A stretch of DNA of 64,000 nt from the NCBI RefSeq assembly GCF_013394695.1, contig NZ_CP058258.1, positions 268,001 through 332,000 on the forward strand, read 5' to 3'. Below, piece after piece: positions 33,449 through 42,100 of the stretch; position 1 is the first letter of the stretch, and every line of letters starts with the position of its first letter. The notes below the pieces were generated by a model, which was not told the DNA's origin, did not search any database, and worked only from the letters and a program-made list of their open reading frames with translations. Both the position numbers and the translations under genes were made by a program. The stretch comes from Streptococcus sp. oral taxon 061. Lineage in GTDB: Bacteria > Bacillota > Bacilli > Lactobacillales > Streptococcaceae.

Positions 33449-34156
33449 ATGAATGTTTGGGATGCTTTATTTAGCACGCAGCCGACGGAGCCACCCCGAT
33501 TTGATCTTCTTTGGTATGGAAGTCTATTTACTCTATTGGCATTGACTGTATTTCTTGCCTATCGCTATGGTGATAAAAAAGTTTGCCAACGATTTTTCCA
33601 GATTTTACAGGCTCTGCAGTTAATTCTGCTCTACGGTTGGTATTTGGTCAACCAGATGCCTCTAACAGAAAGTCTGCCCTTTTATCATTGCCGTTTAGCA
33701 ATGTTTGTAGTGCTTTTGATTCCTGGTGTCTCTAGAGTCAAACAGTACTTTGCTGTGCTTGGGACCTTCGGGACTTTGGCGGCCTTTGTTTATCCAGTGC
33801 CAGATCCCTATCCCTTCCCCCACATCGCTATCCTGTCCTTTATTTTTGGACACCTAGCCCTCTTTGGAAATTCCTTGATTTATCTTTTGAAGGACTATGA
33901 TGCTAGCTTATTGGACTTCAAACGAATCCTAATCATCACATCTTCGCTTAATGCGCTGATCTTTGTGGTTAATCTAATGACGGGTGGAGATTATGGCTTT
34001 TTGACAAAACCACCATTGGTTGGAGACCACGGTCCTTTGATCAATTATCTAGTCGTTACGCTATTCTTGACTTTCGCCATTTACATAGTCTCTAAAGCTT
34101 TTCAGACCATGCTTGAGGAGAAGGGGGAAAGAAGACTACGAATCTGGCAGAAATAA
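33449..34156 (+). CDS. YwaF/TIGR02206-family integral membrane protein
   Basis: 235 residues with six or seven hydrophobic helices. LPFYHCRLAMFV and a conserved GDYGFLTKPP near the C-terminus are typical of the TIGR02206 (YwaF) family, whose function is unknown. AATGAGGAAAG is the RBS. The 120-base gap upstream shows no clear promoter. Confidence 0.75.
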   Translation: MNVWDALFSTQPTEPPRFDLLWYGSLFTLLALTVFLAYRYGDKKVCQRFFQILQALQLILLYGWYLVNQMPLTESLPFYHCRLAMFVVLLIPGVSRVKQYFAVLGTFGTLAAFVYPVPDPYPFPHIAILSFIFGHLALFGNSLIYLLKDYDASLLDFKRILIITSSLNALIFVVNLMTGGDYGFLTKPPLVGDHGPLINYLVVTLFLTFAIYIVSKAFQTMLEEKGERRLRIWQK

Positions 34157-34176
34157 AAAAATATTTTCCCAACCGC

Positions 34177-34206
34177 TTGACTTTTATCTGAGAATTTTGA
34201 TACAAT
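34177..34206 (+). promoter_or_regulatory. rplM-rpsI promoter
   Basis: TTGACT (34177-34182), 18-bp spacer, TACAAT (34201-34206). Confidence 0.8.
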
Positions 34207-34210
34207 AGTA

Positions 34211-34300
34211 GGCGGTATTGTTTACCCCATTTGTAAGGCCCCGGAACCTTTCAAATAACTTGCGGACCGGAACATCCGCCCTGTAAACAAAAACGACATT
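34211..34300 (+). ncRNA. ribosomal protein L13 leader (cis-regulatory RNA)
   Basis: The untranslated leader of rplM-rpsI carries complementary segments GGCGG (34211-34215) with CCGCC (34276-34280), and GTTTAC (34220-34225) with GTAAAC (34283-34288), which interleave as a pseudoknot. An alternative local hairpin GCGGA/TCCGC (34262-34279) competes with it. Position and shape fit the L13 leader of Bacilli, by which L13 is thought to repress its own operon. Confidence 0.75.
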
Positions 34301-34315
34301 CATATAGGAGAAATC

Positions 34316-34762
34316 ATGAACAAAACTACATTCATGGCTAAACCAGGCCAAGTAGAACGCAAATGGTACGTTGTTGACGCAACTGATGTACCTCTTGGAC
34401 GCCTTTCAGCAGTTGTTGCTAGCGTACTTCGCGGAAAAAACAAACCAACATTCACACCACACACTGATACAGGTGACTTCGTAATCGTTATCAATGCTGA
34501 AAAAGTTAAATTGACTGGTAAAAAAGCAACTGATAAGATTTACTACACTCACTCAAACCACCCAGGTGGATTGAAATCAATCTCTGCTGGTGAACTTCGT
34601 TCTAAAAATGCAGTACGTTTGATCGAGAAATCAGTTAAAGGTATGCTTCCACACAATACTCTTGGCCGCGCTCAAGGTATGAAATTGAAAGTATTCGTTG
34701 GAGCTGAGCACACTCACGCTGCACAACAACCAGAAGTTCTTGATATTTCAGGACTTATCTAA
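34316..34762 (+). CDS. rplM: 50S ribosomal protein L13
   Basis: 148 residues, the usual length. Recognised from [30 protein letters not shown] and [11 protein letters not shown] (segments of the L13 family). TAGGAGAAATC is the RBS. First gene of the rplM-rpsI operon, 18 bp from rpsI. Confidence 0.98.
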   Translation: MNKTTFMAKPGQVERKWYVVDATDVPLGRLSAVVASVLRGKNKPTFTPHTDTGDFVIVINAEKVKLTGKKATDKIYYTHSNHPGGLKSISAGELRSKNAVRLIEKSVKGMLPHNTLGRAQGMKLKVFVGAEHTHAAQQPEVLDISGLI

Positions 34763-34780
34763 GGAAAGGAACAATAAAGT

Positions 34781-35173
34781 ATGTCACAAGCACAATATGC
34801 AGGTACTGGACGTCGTAAAAACGCTGTTGCACGCGTTCGCCTTGTTCCAGGAACTGGTAAAATCACTGTTAACAAAAAAGATGTTGAAGAGTACATCCCA
34901 CACGCTGACCTTCGTCTTGTAATCAACCAACCATTCGCAGTTACTTCAACTGCAGGTTCATACGACGTTTTCGTTAACGTTGTAGGTGGTGGTTACGCTG
35001 GTCAAGCAGGAGCTATCCGTCACGGTATCGCTCGTGCCCTTCTTCAAGTAGACCCAGACTTCCGCGATTCATTGAAACGCGCAGGACTTCTTACACGTGA
35101 CTCACGTAAAGTTGAGCGTAAGAAACCAGGTCTTAAGAAAGCTCGTAAAGCTAGCCAGTTCTCAAAACGTTAA
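34781..35173 (+). CDS. rpsI: 30S ribosomal protein S9
   Basis: 130 residues: [14 protein letters not shown] start, [19 protein letters not shown], and the basic C-terminus [17 protein letters not shown] whose tail reaches the P-site tRNA. The gene end is intact although a mobile element is joined directly downstream. Confidence 0.98.
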   Translation: MSQAQYAGTGRRKNAVARVRLVPGTGKITVNKKDVEEYIPHADLRLVINQPFAVTSTAGSYDVFVNVVGGGYAGQAGAIRHGIARALLQVDPDFRDSLKRAGLLTRDSRKVERKKPGLKKARKASQFSKR

Positions 35174-35198
35174 GAACCAGCTACAATACAGCATTTAC

Positions 35199-35234
35199 AA
35201 CACTTCATGGTTCACACCATGGGGTGTTTTTTTA
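35199..35234 (+). terminator. terminator of rplM-rpsI, at the element junction
   Basis: AACACTTCATGG (35199-35210) pairs with CCATGGGGTGTT (35217-35228) with G-T pairs, then TTTTTT. Its loop holds the first TTCACACCA repeat. Confidence 0.85.
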
Positions 35235-35282
35235 CTGATTTTTAGCAAAATTCACACCACTTTTCACACCAAATTCACACCA
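35211..35282. repeat. four TTCACACCA direct repeats: probable integrase arm sites at the element end
   Basis: TTCACACCA occurs at 35211-35219, 35251-35259, 35263-35271 and 35274-35282, all in the same orientation and ending next to the integrase stop codon. Tyrosine integrases of this class bind such short direct repeats with their N-terminal arm domain, so this marks one end (att region) of the element joined to rpsI. Confidence 0.75.
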
Positions 35283-36500
35283 TTACTTTTTAAGATTGCG
35301 GTAGGCAATTTCACCAACTGCCATTGGAACAACATTTGAAGTATTGACATAGGTCTTAGTTGTAAAAGTGTCGCTATGCGTTAAAGCCTCTGAAATAGCT
35401 TCAAGTGATGTTCCTGCTTGTTTAGCTAAAGTTGCTCCGGTGTGGCGTAATTTGTGTGGTGTAGCATGTGCGAGTTCTGGATGGCGACGCTTAACAGATT
35501 TCATCTTGTTGTTAAGATAATCAGCATGGAGACAACTGTTTACATTCCCCTTTGTATCAATATATGTAAATACATACTGATCAGGAGTTTGGATAATATT
35601 GAATTTTGCCAGTTCAATTTTTTGTTGTTTTTTCCATTCCTGAAGTAAGTTAGTTAACTCACTAGGAATTCGAAAAGTTGTTTTCTTGTTTCCTTTGGTA
35701 GACTTTGTATTCTTGTATCTGTCTAAAGCTTGTACTAATTGAATTTCCTGTTCTCTTGTATTGATATGCTTCCATTGCAAAGCGTAACTCTCTGATTTTC
35801 TATCTCCCAAAAAGAAGGTAGTATAGAACAATACATAGTCTTTGAATAGAATTTTTTCAGCCTCTAGATCTTTTTCAAAAGCTGTAAACCATGCTTGGAG
35901 TTCTTCTTGAGATAGATATAAATCTTCATCTTTTTTAGATTCTTGTAGCTTGATTTTCTTAGTAGCTTTGATGCGGCTTATAGTTTTTGATAGGCGATTA
36001 GTTTCGATGTACTCTAATTCTTCTGCCCAGTCAAAGATAGAGTTAACGTAGCTCCTGATAACTTTGAAATTTGCATATTCTTCAGCCTTTTGAGTCAATA
36101 GATTTAGTACAACTTGCTTATTTTGATTAAGAAAGTCTATTGAATAATTCCCAAGTAAAGGTAAGATGTGTTTTCTAAAAGCAATTTCTGTTCCATCTAT
36201 AGTTACTTGAGAAGGTGGTTTAGCAGTAGAAGTAGTCTGGCCTGCTTTGTAGGATTCCCACCAAACGTTTTTATAGAAGTCGGAAAAGAGTATAGAACCG
36301 CTATTCTCTAATGAAGCAGATCCGCCACTAAGAATTTTATCAATCTTATTTTGAAGTTCTCGTTCGTATCTTTTTGCTTCATTCCTTGATTTGAACCGTT
36401 TTTCAATCACTTTCTTATCAATACCTAGCGAAGATTTAACCTCCTCACGAATATAAACACGTAAGCGATAGGTTCCGTTTTTAGTTTTTTTAATAGACAT
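35283..36500 (-). CDS. int: tyrosine-type site-specific integrase
   Basis: 405 residues from ATG at 36500 (AAAAGGAGAATACT upstream). The 49 extra upstream codons in frame have no RBS. An AP2-like arm-binding N-terminus (KTKNGTYRLRVYIREEVKSS) is followed by a core-binding domain and a catalytic domain: Arg in LGDRKSES, HKLRHTGATLAKQAG, His in LTHSDTF, Tyr nucleophile in TTKTYVNTS. Tail-to-tail with rpsI; inserts DNA at the rpsI 3' end. Confidence 0.93.
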   Translation of the reverse strand: MSIKKTKNGTYRLRVYIREEVKSSLGIDKKVIEKRFKSRNEAKRYERELQNKIDKILSGGSASLENSGSILFSDFYKNVWWESYKAGQTTSTAKPPSQVTIDGTEIAFRKHILPLLGNYSIDFLNQNKQVVLNLLTQKAEEYANFKVIRSYVNSIFDWAEELEYIETNRLSKTISRIKATKKIKLQESKKDEDLYLSQEELQAWFTAFEKDLEAEKILFKDYVLFYTTFFLGDRKSESYALQWKHINTREQEIQLVQALDRYKNTKSTKGNKKTTFRIPSELTNLLQEWKKQQKIELAKFNIIQTPDQYVFTYIDTKGNVNSCLHADYLNNKMKSVKRRHPELAHATPHKLRHTGATLAKQAGTSLEAISEALTHSDTFTTKTYVNTSNVVPMAVGEIAYRNLKK

Positions 36501-36567
36501 AGTATTCTCCTTTTGAATTGAGCTAGAAAATACCATGGTTACATTATAACAAATGACCATAGAATTT

Positions 36568-36828
36568 CTACTGCTTTTGTAACCAGCGATTGATTTCTGT
36601 TTTGCTAAAGCGAACAGTTTTTTCCACTTTAATGCAAGGCAATCCACGCTTAATCCAGTTGTCTAAAGTATTGTTGGAAATATTCAAATATTCACAAGTT
36701 TGCTTTTTATTTAAAAATTGATTGGAATTTTCATTAATATCCAAAAATTTTTCCAGTTCTTTCTTAACAGTATCTGATAGTAGTAATTGAAATTGCCGAA
36801 TCACTTCGTCTGGAATAAATAAATTCAT
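36568..36828 (-). CDS. xis: excisionase-like helix-turn-helix protein
   Basis: 86 residues. The C-terminal half, FLNKKQTCEYLNISNNTLDN followed by WIKRGLPCIKVEK and RFSKTEINRWLQKQ, is a winged-helix DNA-binding domain of the excisionase (HTH_17) type. Located 67 bp upstream of int in the same direction, the usual place for a directionality factor. No strong RBS. Confidence 0.75.
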   Translation of the reverse strand: MNLFIPDEVIRQFQLLLSDTVKKELEKFLDINENSNQFLNKKQTCEYLNISNNTLDNWIKRGLPCIKVEKTVRFSKTEINRWLQKQ

Positions 36829-36884
36829 GAATAGTACCGTTTATTTCTTTCTATTAGATTTAAATTTTATTAGTTTGGATTTTG

Positions 36885-36919
36885 TTTTTTAAGTCTTCAA
36901 GGGTTGAAGACTTAAAAAA
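36885..36919. terminator. bidirectional terminator between rep-like gene and xis
   Basis: TTTTTTAAGTCTTCAA (36885-36900) and TTGAAGACTTAAAAAA (36904-36919) form a perfect 16-bp stem with loop GGG, giving T-runs on both strands. Confidence 0.92.
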
Positions 36920-36966
36920 CAGGAAAACGTTGCTGTATTAATACTTTTTCATTTTTTTAATCAGAA

Positions 36967-37004
36967 TTTATATTAAAAATGTAGATTTATATTAAAAATG
37001 TAGA
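36967..37004. repeat. 19-bp tandem duplication at the end of the rep-like gene
   Basis: TTTATATTAAAAATGTAGA occurs twice without a gap. The rep-like reading frame ends inside the second copy. Confidence 0.8.
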
Positions 37005-38341
37005 TTTATTTTCCAAAGTTTATTAAAAAAAGAATCCAGGAATGAACCTATATCTTTATCCTTGCTTTGAATAATTTCATTAAAAAATGTATCTTTTTTT
37101 TCATTTGTAAAACTAGGGATTTTAAAAGAAAGGAGTTCATTATTTTGATTATCCTTGCAGCAACCAAAATCAAGGATAGTAACAAGAGATAGAGTATTTA
37201 GCATAAAGCGAAAGAGATATAGTACTTGCCATGTAATCATAATAGAAAGATAATAACTCTCTTTCTTTATATCATTCTTTCTACTTCTTTTAATCAGATT
37301 TCTTTTAGTTCTTGCACAGTTTTTTGGCTTTATAAATTTAGATACATCAATAAATAAGAAAATAGATTCATCCAATGTTATTGGATATAAATAATTCATA
37401 GCATGATTTAGCTGAGTGTCAAAAAAAATTTTCATATATTCATCTTTACCTTTTTCTTCATACACTTCTTTTAACTTATTTTCAGTATCTCTTACTGAAG
37501 TTTGAACCAATATCTTAAAGTTGGACAATCCTTTCTCAATTACACTATATACAAATGAATAGAGCTGATCATTGTGTAGTTTATCTAAGTCAGTAGTCTG
37601 GAATTCACTTTTAATTTTTTTTTCATTCAGTGTCATTTCGTATCTATAGATGCGATATTTACGAGATGCGTTTAATTCAATCTGTTTATTATGTTCAGCT
37701 TTTGCTGTTTTATCGTAAAGGACATGCAACAAGTTTTCATTTTTTTTACTTGAAAGAATATGATGATCTTTAGAAGTTGAACATTTTGTATAAACTTTTT
37801 TATTTACTTGAGATGTATTAGATAAGCTCCTCAATAATAAATTTCTTGTTTGAAAATGAATAATCGCATCAGTAGCAAATGTAAATGCGATTTCCATTTC
37901 GTGAACCCTAATAATAGTTGGGATAATCCAAATACCAGTTTGCTGTTTGATTCCTGTTATAACGTTTATTAGTTTCTTTCGTATTGCTGAAATAGAGAGA
38001 GTTTCAAAATTTAGACCTCCATGATTCAGCTGGAGTAAGCAATAATTAACAGTATCTCCGCTTTCTTTTTTATAAATTTTTCCAATTTCAAGTTTTCCGA
38101 ATTCCCTTGATTCGATAATTAAATCTTCTATCTGATTTGAATTGTGAGTAAATTTTTTAACTTCATGAGGATTCTTTTTTTTGAATTCTATCAGTTTTTC
38201 AATGTCAACAATTAGATTTTCACCTAAGTTAAAAACCATGCGATCAAACCCCCAGAAGGAATTCATAAAACTAAAACAAGATTGAATTTCTTTCTCATTT
38301 AAATGTTTCTGTTCAGTAGAAACTTTAGGCTGCCCTTTCAT
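36992..38341 (-). CDS. putative replication initiation protein (gene II/X or RCR type)
   Basis: 449 residues, AT-rich, start ATG at 38341 after AGGAAACG. The middle part, HVLYDKTAKAEHNK followed by YRIYRYEMTLNEKKIKSEF, resembles the LYNK...LRxExRL region of rolling-circle or filamentous-phage-like replication proteins. Other parts are not recognised. It shares an upstream motif with two other genes of this region (see 38477). It could alternatively be a relaxase-like protein. The function rests on weak motifs and on context (int, xis, repressor). Confidence 0.45.
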   Translation of the reverse strand: MKGQPKVSTEQKHLNEKEIQSCFSFMNSFWGFDRMVFNLGENLIVDIEKLIEFKKKNPHEVKKFTHNSNQIEDLIIESREFGKLEIGKIYKKESGDTVNYCLLQLNHGGLNFETLSISAIRKKLINVITGIKQQTGIWIIPTIIRVHEMEIAFTFATDAIIHFQTRNLLLRSLSNTSQVNKKVYTKCSTSKDHHILSSKKNENLLHVLYDKTAKAEHNKQIELNASRKYRIYRYEMTLNEKKIKSEFQTTDLDKLHNDQLYSFVYSVIEKGLSNFKILVQTSVRDTENKLKEVYEEKGKDEYMKIFFDTQLNHAMNYLYPITLDESIFLFIDVSKFIKPKNCARTKRNLIKRSRKNDIKKESYYLSIMITWQVLYLFRFMLNTLSLVTILDFGCCKDNQNNELLSFKIPSFTNEKKDTFFNEIIQSKDKDIGSFLDSFFNKLWKINLHF

Positions 38342-38476
38342 GATTTAACGTTTCCTTTCTACTATTATTTTTGATAGGAATTATGCTAGGAAGTATTAGA
38401 GGTTGAAAAAAAACAGTTAAATTATTTTAACCGCATTTGTAATTCAATTTACATATTCATTTTTTCGTGTATTAGA

Positions 38477-38490
38477 AGTATGCCATAAAT
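38477..38490 (-). promoter_or_regulatory. shared extended -10-like motif upstream of the rep-like gene
   Basis: Read on the minus strand, ATTTATGGCATACT. The same 14 bases occur at 47962-47975 (facing the second recombinase) and 48203-48216 (facing the gene at 48359). TGGCATACT fits an extended -10 (TGn plus CATACT). Confidence 0.5.
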
Positions 38491-38556
38491 CATCACAAAA
38501 TCTTGTATTTTCTTAAAAAACAAATTAAAAAATGAAAAAAATTTTTAAAAATAAAA

Positions 38557-38583
38557 AAAACACTCAGTTTTGAGTGTTTTAAA
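38557..38583. terminator. bidirectional hairpin between xre and rep-like gene
   Basis: AAAACACTCA (38557-38566) and TGAGTGTTTT (38571-38580), loop GTTT, with A and T runs on either side; probably ends the xre transcript. The rest of the 338-base gap (38342-38679) is very AT-rich and shows no ORF. Confidence 0.8.
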
Positions 38584-38679
38584 AAACGCGTAGTGACAAG
38601 GTTTTGAAGAAAAAAGTAGGTTCTTACCTACAAAAAAAAATTTTTTTAAATTTTTTAGTTTTTGATGTTTTTTTATTTT

Positions 38680-38988
38680 TTATTTTTCATTTAGACTTAA
38701 TATGTTGAGAAAAAGTTCAATAATTTCAGTACGATTTTTATTGAGTTGAATTTTTTCAATTAAAAGTTGAAGATTATCATCTGAAGTTTCGGAAAGTGGT
38801 CTAAAAAAATCAGAAGGATCTATATCCATGGCAGATAAAATTTTTAGTAGAGTATCGACAGATAAGTTTCTTCTATTGTTTTCAATTAGATTAATAAAAG
38901 GTAAGCTAAGATCACTTTTTTCGGCAAGCTCTTGCTGAGTTAGCTTTTTACTTAGTCGATATTCCCTGACCAATTCTCCAATCTTCAT
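38680..38988 (-). CDS. XRE-family transcriptional regulator
   Basis: 102 residues. N-terminal HTH: KLTQQELAEKSDLSLPFINL then IENNRRNLSVDTLLKIL (about 17-53). GGAGAATTTG upstream is the RBS. It is divergent from the large surface protein gene and separated by 150 bp that contain an operator-like palindrome. It probably controls itself and the surface protein, or the element's life cycle. Confidence 0.85.
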   Translation of the reverse strand: MKIGELVREYRLSKKLTQQELAEKSDLSLPFINLIENNRRNLSVDTLLKILSAMDIDPSDFFRPLSETSDDNLQLLIEKIQLNKNRTEIIELFLNILSLNEK

Positions 38989-39068
38989 TTACAAATTCTC
39001 CTTTTAATTATTGTATATATTTTTTGTTAATATTTATATAAACAATAGTATTTGAAATATACGTTTTT

Positions 39069-39098
39069 ATTTACAATAGTAAATAAAAATGATATAAT
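39069..39098 (+). promoter_or_regulatory. promoter of the surface protein gene with palindromic operator
   Basis: TTTACA (39070-39075), 17-bp spacer, TATAAT (39093-39098). ATTTAC-AATA-GTAAAT (39069-39084) is a perfect palindrome over the -35, a likely binding site for the divergent XRE protein. Confidence 0.7.
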
Positions 39099-39138
39099 GA
39101 GAGCGTTTGTAATATTATAAGAAGGGCTTGGATTTGGA

Positions 39139-42100
39139 GTGGAATACTTCAAATTTATGTGGGTAAAAATGAAATCAAGAAAAAGTAAAAATAATAAGAA
39201 AAAAATAACTCTTGCTCTAGCGGCAGGAGTTGCTTTAACAAGTTTTTCAACACTATCTGTAAAAGCAGATGAACAGGTTGATGTTAAACCGACAGACAAT
39301 ACAGTAGCTGAAGAAAAACATCTACAAAATTCGCCTACAACATCCATCACTCAAGTTGAGGGTGTTGAGGTTTCAAACGGAACTGCTCTTGTAACTAAGA
39401 CTCCAACTCAAGAAGTTGTTGGACAAGCAAAAGAAATCAAAGACCAAGCTGACCAAGCTGTTGAAACTCAAACTCCTGTTGTTGAAAAGGCTAAAGAGCA
39501 TGAAACTACAACTGGCGAGGCAGAAGCTAGTGCTAAACAAGCGTTTGAACAAGCTGAACAAAAGAAAAAGGCTGCAACTCCTGAAGCAATCGAAGGAACA
39601 AAAAATGCGATTGACGCTTCTAAGAAAGAAGTGACTACGCAAACAGAAAAGATTGATTCTTTGAAAGACCAAGAAAATCAAGTGCAAGGAAAGAAAAATG
39701 CACAAGAAACTGTTGTTAAAGATGCTACGGAAGCGACTGGCAAACAGGCTGAAAAGGTTGCTGGTGCAGAAAAGAAAGTTCAGAACGCTCAAAATGTTTT
39801 GAATGGAACTGGCGCTGACAAGGTTATCAAAGAAGAAAAGGATGCTAAGAAAGACCTAGAAGCTAAAAAAGCTATCGTGAAAGATGCGAAGAAAGCTCTT
39901 GGACAATCACAAGATGCGGATGCGAAAAAAGCTCGTAATTTAGACGATGCAAAAGAGCTTGAAGCAGGGCAAAAGAATACTTTTGACCAAGCGACTGATG
40001 TTCTTTCAAACGCAACTCAAGCTCACAATGAAGCTACATCTAAACGCAATGTTGCCAAACAAAACAAGGACAACGCCCAAGCTGTTTTGGATGGAACTGG
40101 CACAACAGCTATCCTAGATGAGCGTAAAAGTGCACAATCTGACTTAGCAACTAAAGAAGCTACTCTTAAAAATGTTACTAAAACTTTAGATGACGCTAAG
40201 AAGACTGATGCTAAAAAGGCAGAGGAAATTGCTGGGTTAGAAAAAGCGAAAACAGATGCCGAAAATCAAAGCGCTTCTACTGCGAAAACTCTTCAAGATG
40301 CGACTGATGAAGCAAATGAAACTTCTTCTAAACTTGATGTTGCTAAACAAAACAAGGATAATGCTCAAGCTGTTCTTGACGGAACTGGCACAAAAGCCAT
40401 CTTTGATGAGCGTGATGATGCCGAGTCTGATTTAGCAACTAAAAAGTCAACGCTTGAAGATGCTACTACAAACTTGGAAAATGCTAAACGTGCAGATGCT
40501 AAACGTGCAGAAAAAATTGCTGGGGCAACAACTGCTTTGAATCAAGCTAATACTACCTTTGAACAAGCAGAAGGTGATTTGCTTGATGCTCAAACTGCCG
40601 CAAACCAAGCTTCTGACGAGTTGAAGAATAAGAAAAAAGCTGAAAAGACAGCTCAGGAAACTCTAAATACTTCTAAAGGAAAAGTAGCTGGAGTTACAAA
40701 AGAACGTAACGATGCCAAGTCTGACTTAGCAACCAAAGAAAATACTCTTACAAATGCTACTGCGAACTTGGAACATGCAAAAGGCAAAGATGCTCAAAAA
40801 GCAGAACAACTTCGTTTGTTGGATGAAGCTAAAACTCAAGTTGAAGATGAAGAAGCTAAAACTAAAAGAGCTGAAACAAAAGCTCAAGGTGGCGCAAACC
40901 TTGCTTCCACTAAACTTCAAGAAACTACCGCAGATGAAAAAAATGCAAAAGATAGTCTTGCTTCATCTGAGAACCGTTTGCCAAGTGTTACAGAAGAGCG
41001 TGACAATGCTAAAGCTGACTTAGCAACTAAGCAATCTAAAAAAGAGGATGCTGAACGCAAGTTAGAAGATGCGAAAAGAACAGATGCTCAAAAACGCTCT
41101 GACATCCAAGAACTACGAACTCTCAAAGGTGAACAAGAAGCTACTGTTCGTGAAACAACTCAAGAATTGCTTGATGCAACAACTGCTGCTGAAAATGCTG
41201 AAAATGCGAAGAAAGAAGCAGAAAAAGCCGTTGATACGCTTGAAAAACAAATCTCTGCTATCAAAAACTTGACCATTCCTCAATTGCCACAAAATGTCAT
41301 TGTAGCATATAAGACTTACTTGAATGATGCTAGTGAAGCAAACAAACACGCTTTGAACAATGCTATCCAAGCATGGTACAAGGGTGGCAAGTATGATTTC
41401 GGAAAACCACAATTTGTTTGGAATCCAGAAACTAAGAAAAATGTCTTCACTGGTTGGGATAATAAAAACATTGTTCTTCCAATTGACGACACTCTAGTGG
41501 ATTTGGATAACATCACTGACGAACAAATTAAAGCTTTGAGCCACTACTATGTGCTTATGGCAAACAACCTACAAGACCAAATCTGGGGAACACATAACTT
41601 TATCGTTACCAAAGAGTCTGTTCAAGGAATTAAAAACATTGCCAAGAATTACGCCAATGAAAATAAACCATACAACAGTGGACATAGTGATACAGCTCTG
41701 AACAACCACGGAGTAGAAGCTGTTAAGTTCAATGGCGAAGTAATGAATTACGCATGGATTTTAGCAACATCTCAAGACTTGGGTGGCGGAAATGTTAAGG
41801 AAACTCGCAAGGCTACTATGTCTCAACTCTATCGTGAGGTGTATGACTCAGTTATCGACTTTATGACCAATGACATCCATGCCAACTTTGGACACATGAA
41901 AGGAATGGTGGGACGTGTTAAGCCAACTATTCCAAGCGCAGTTGGTGGGAACATTAGTTACACTAAAGATAAAGTCGGACGTACACACTTCGTTCAATTT
42001 GCAGGAAAAAATGCTCGCATCATCATCGAACGAGACCCAGAAACAGGACGAAAAACAGAAACTTATGTGGATGAATACTACCAAAACGGTATCGCGAAAC

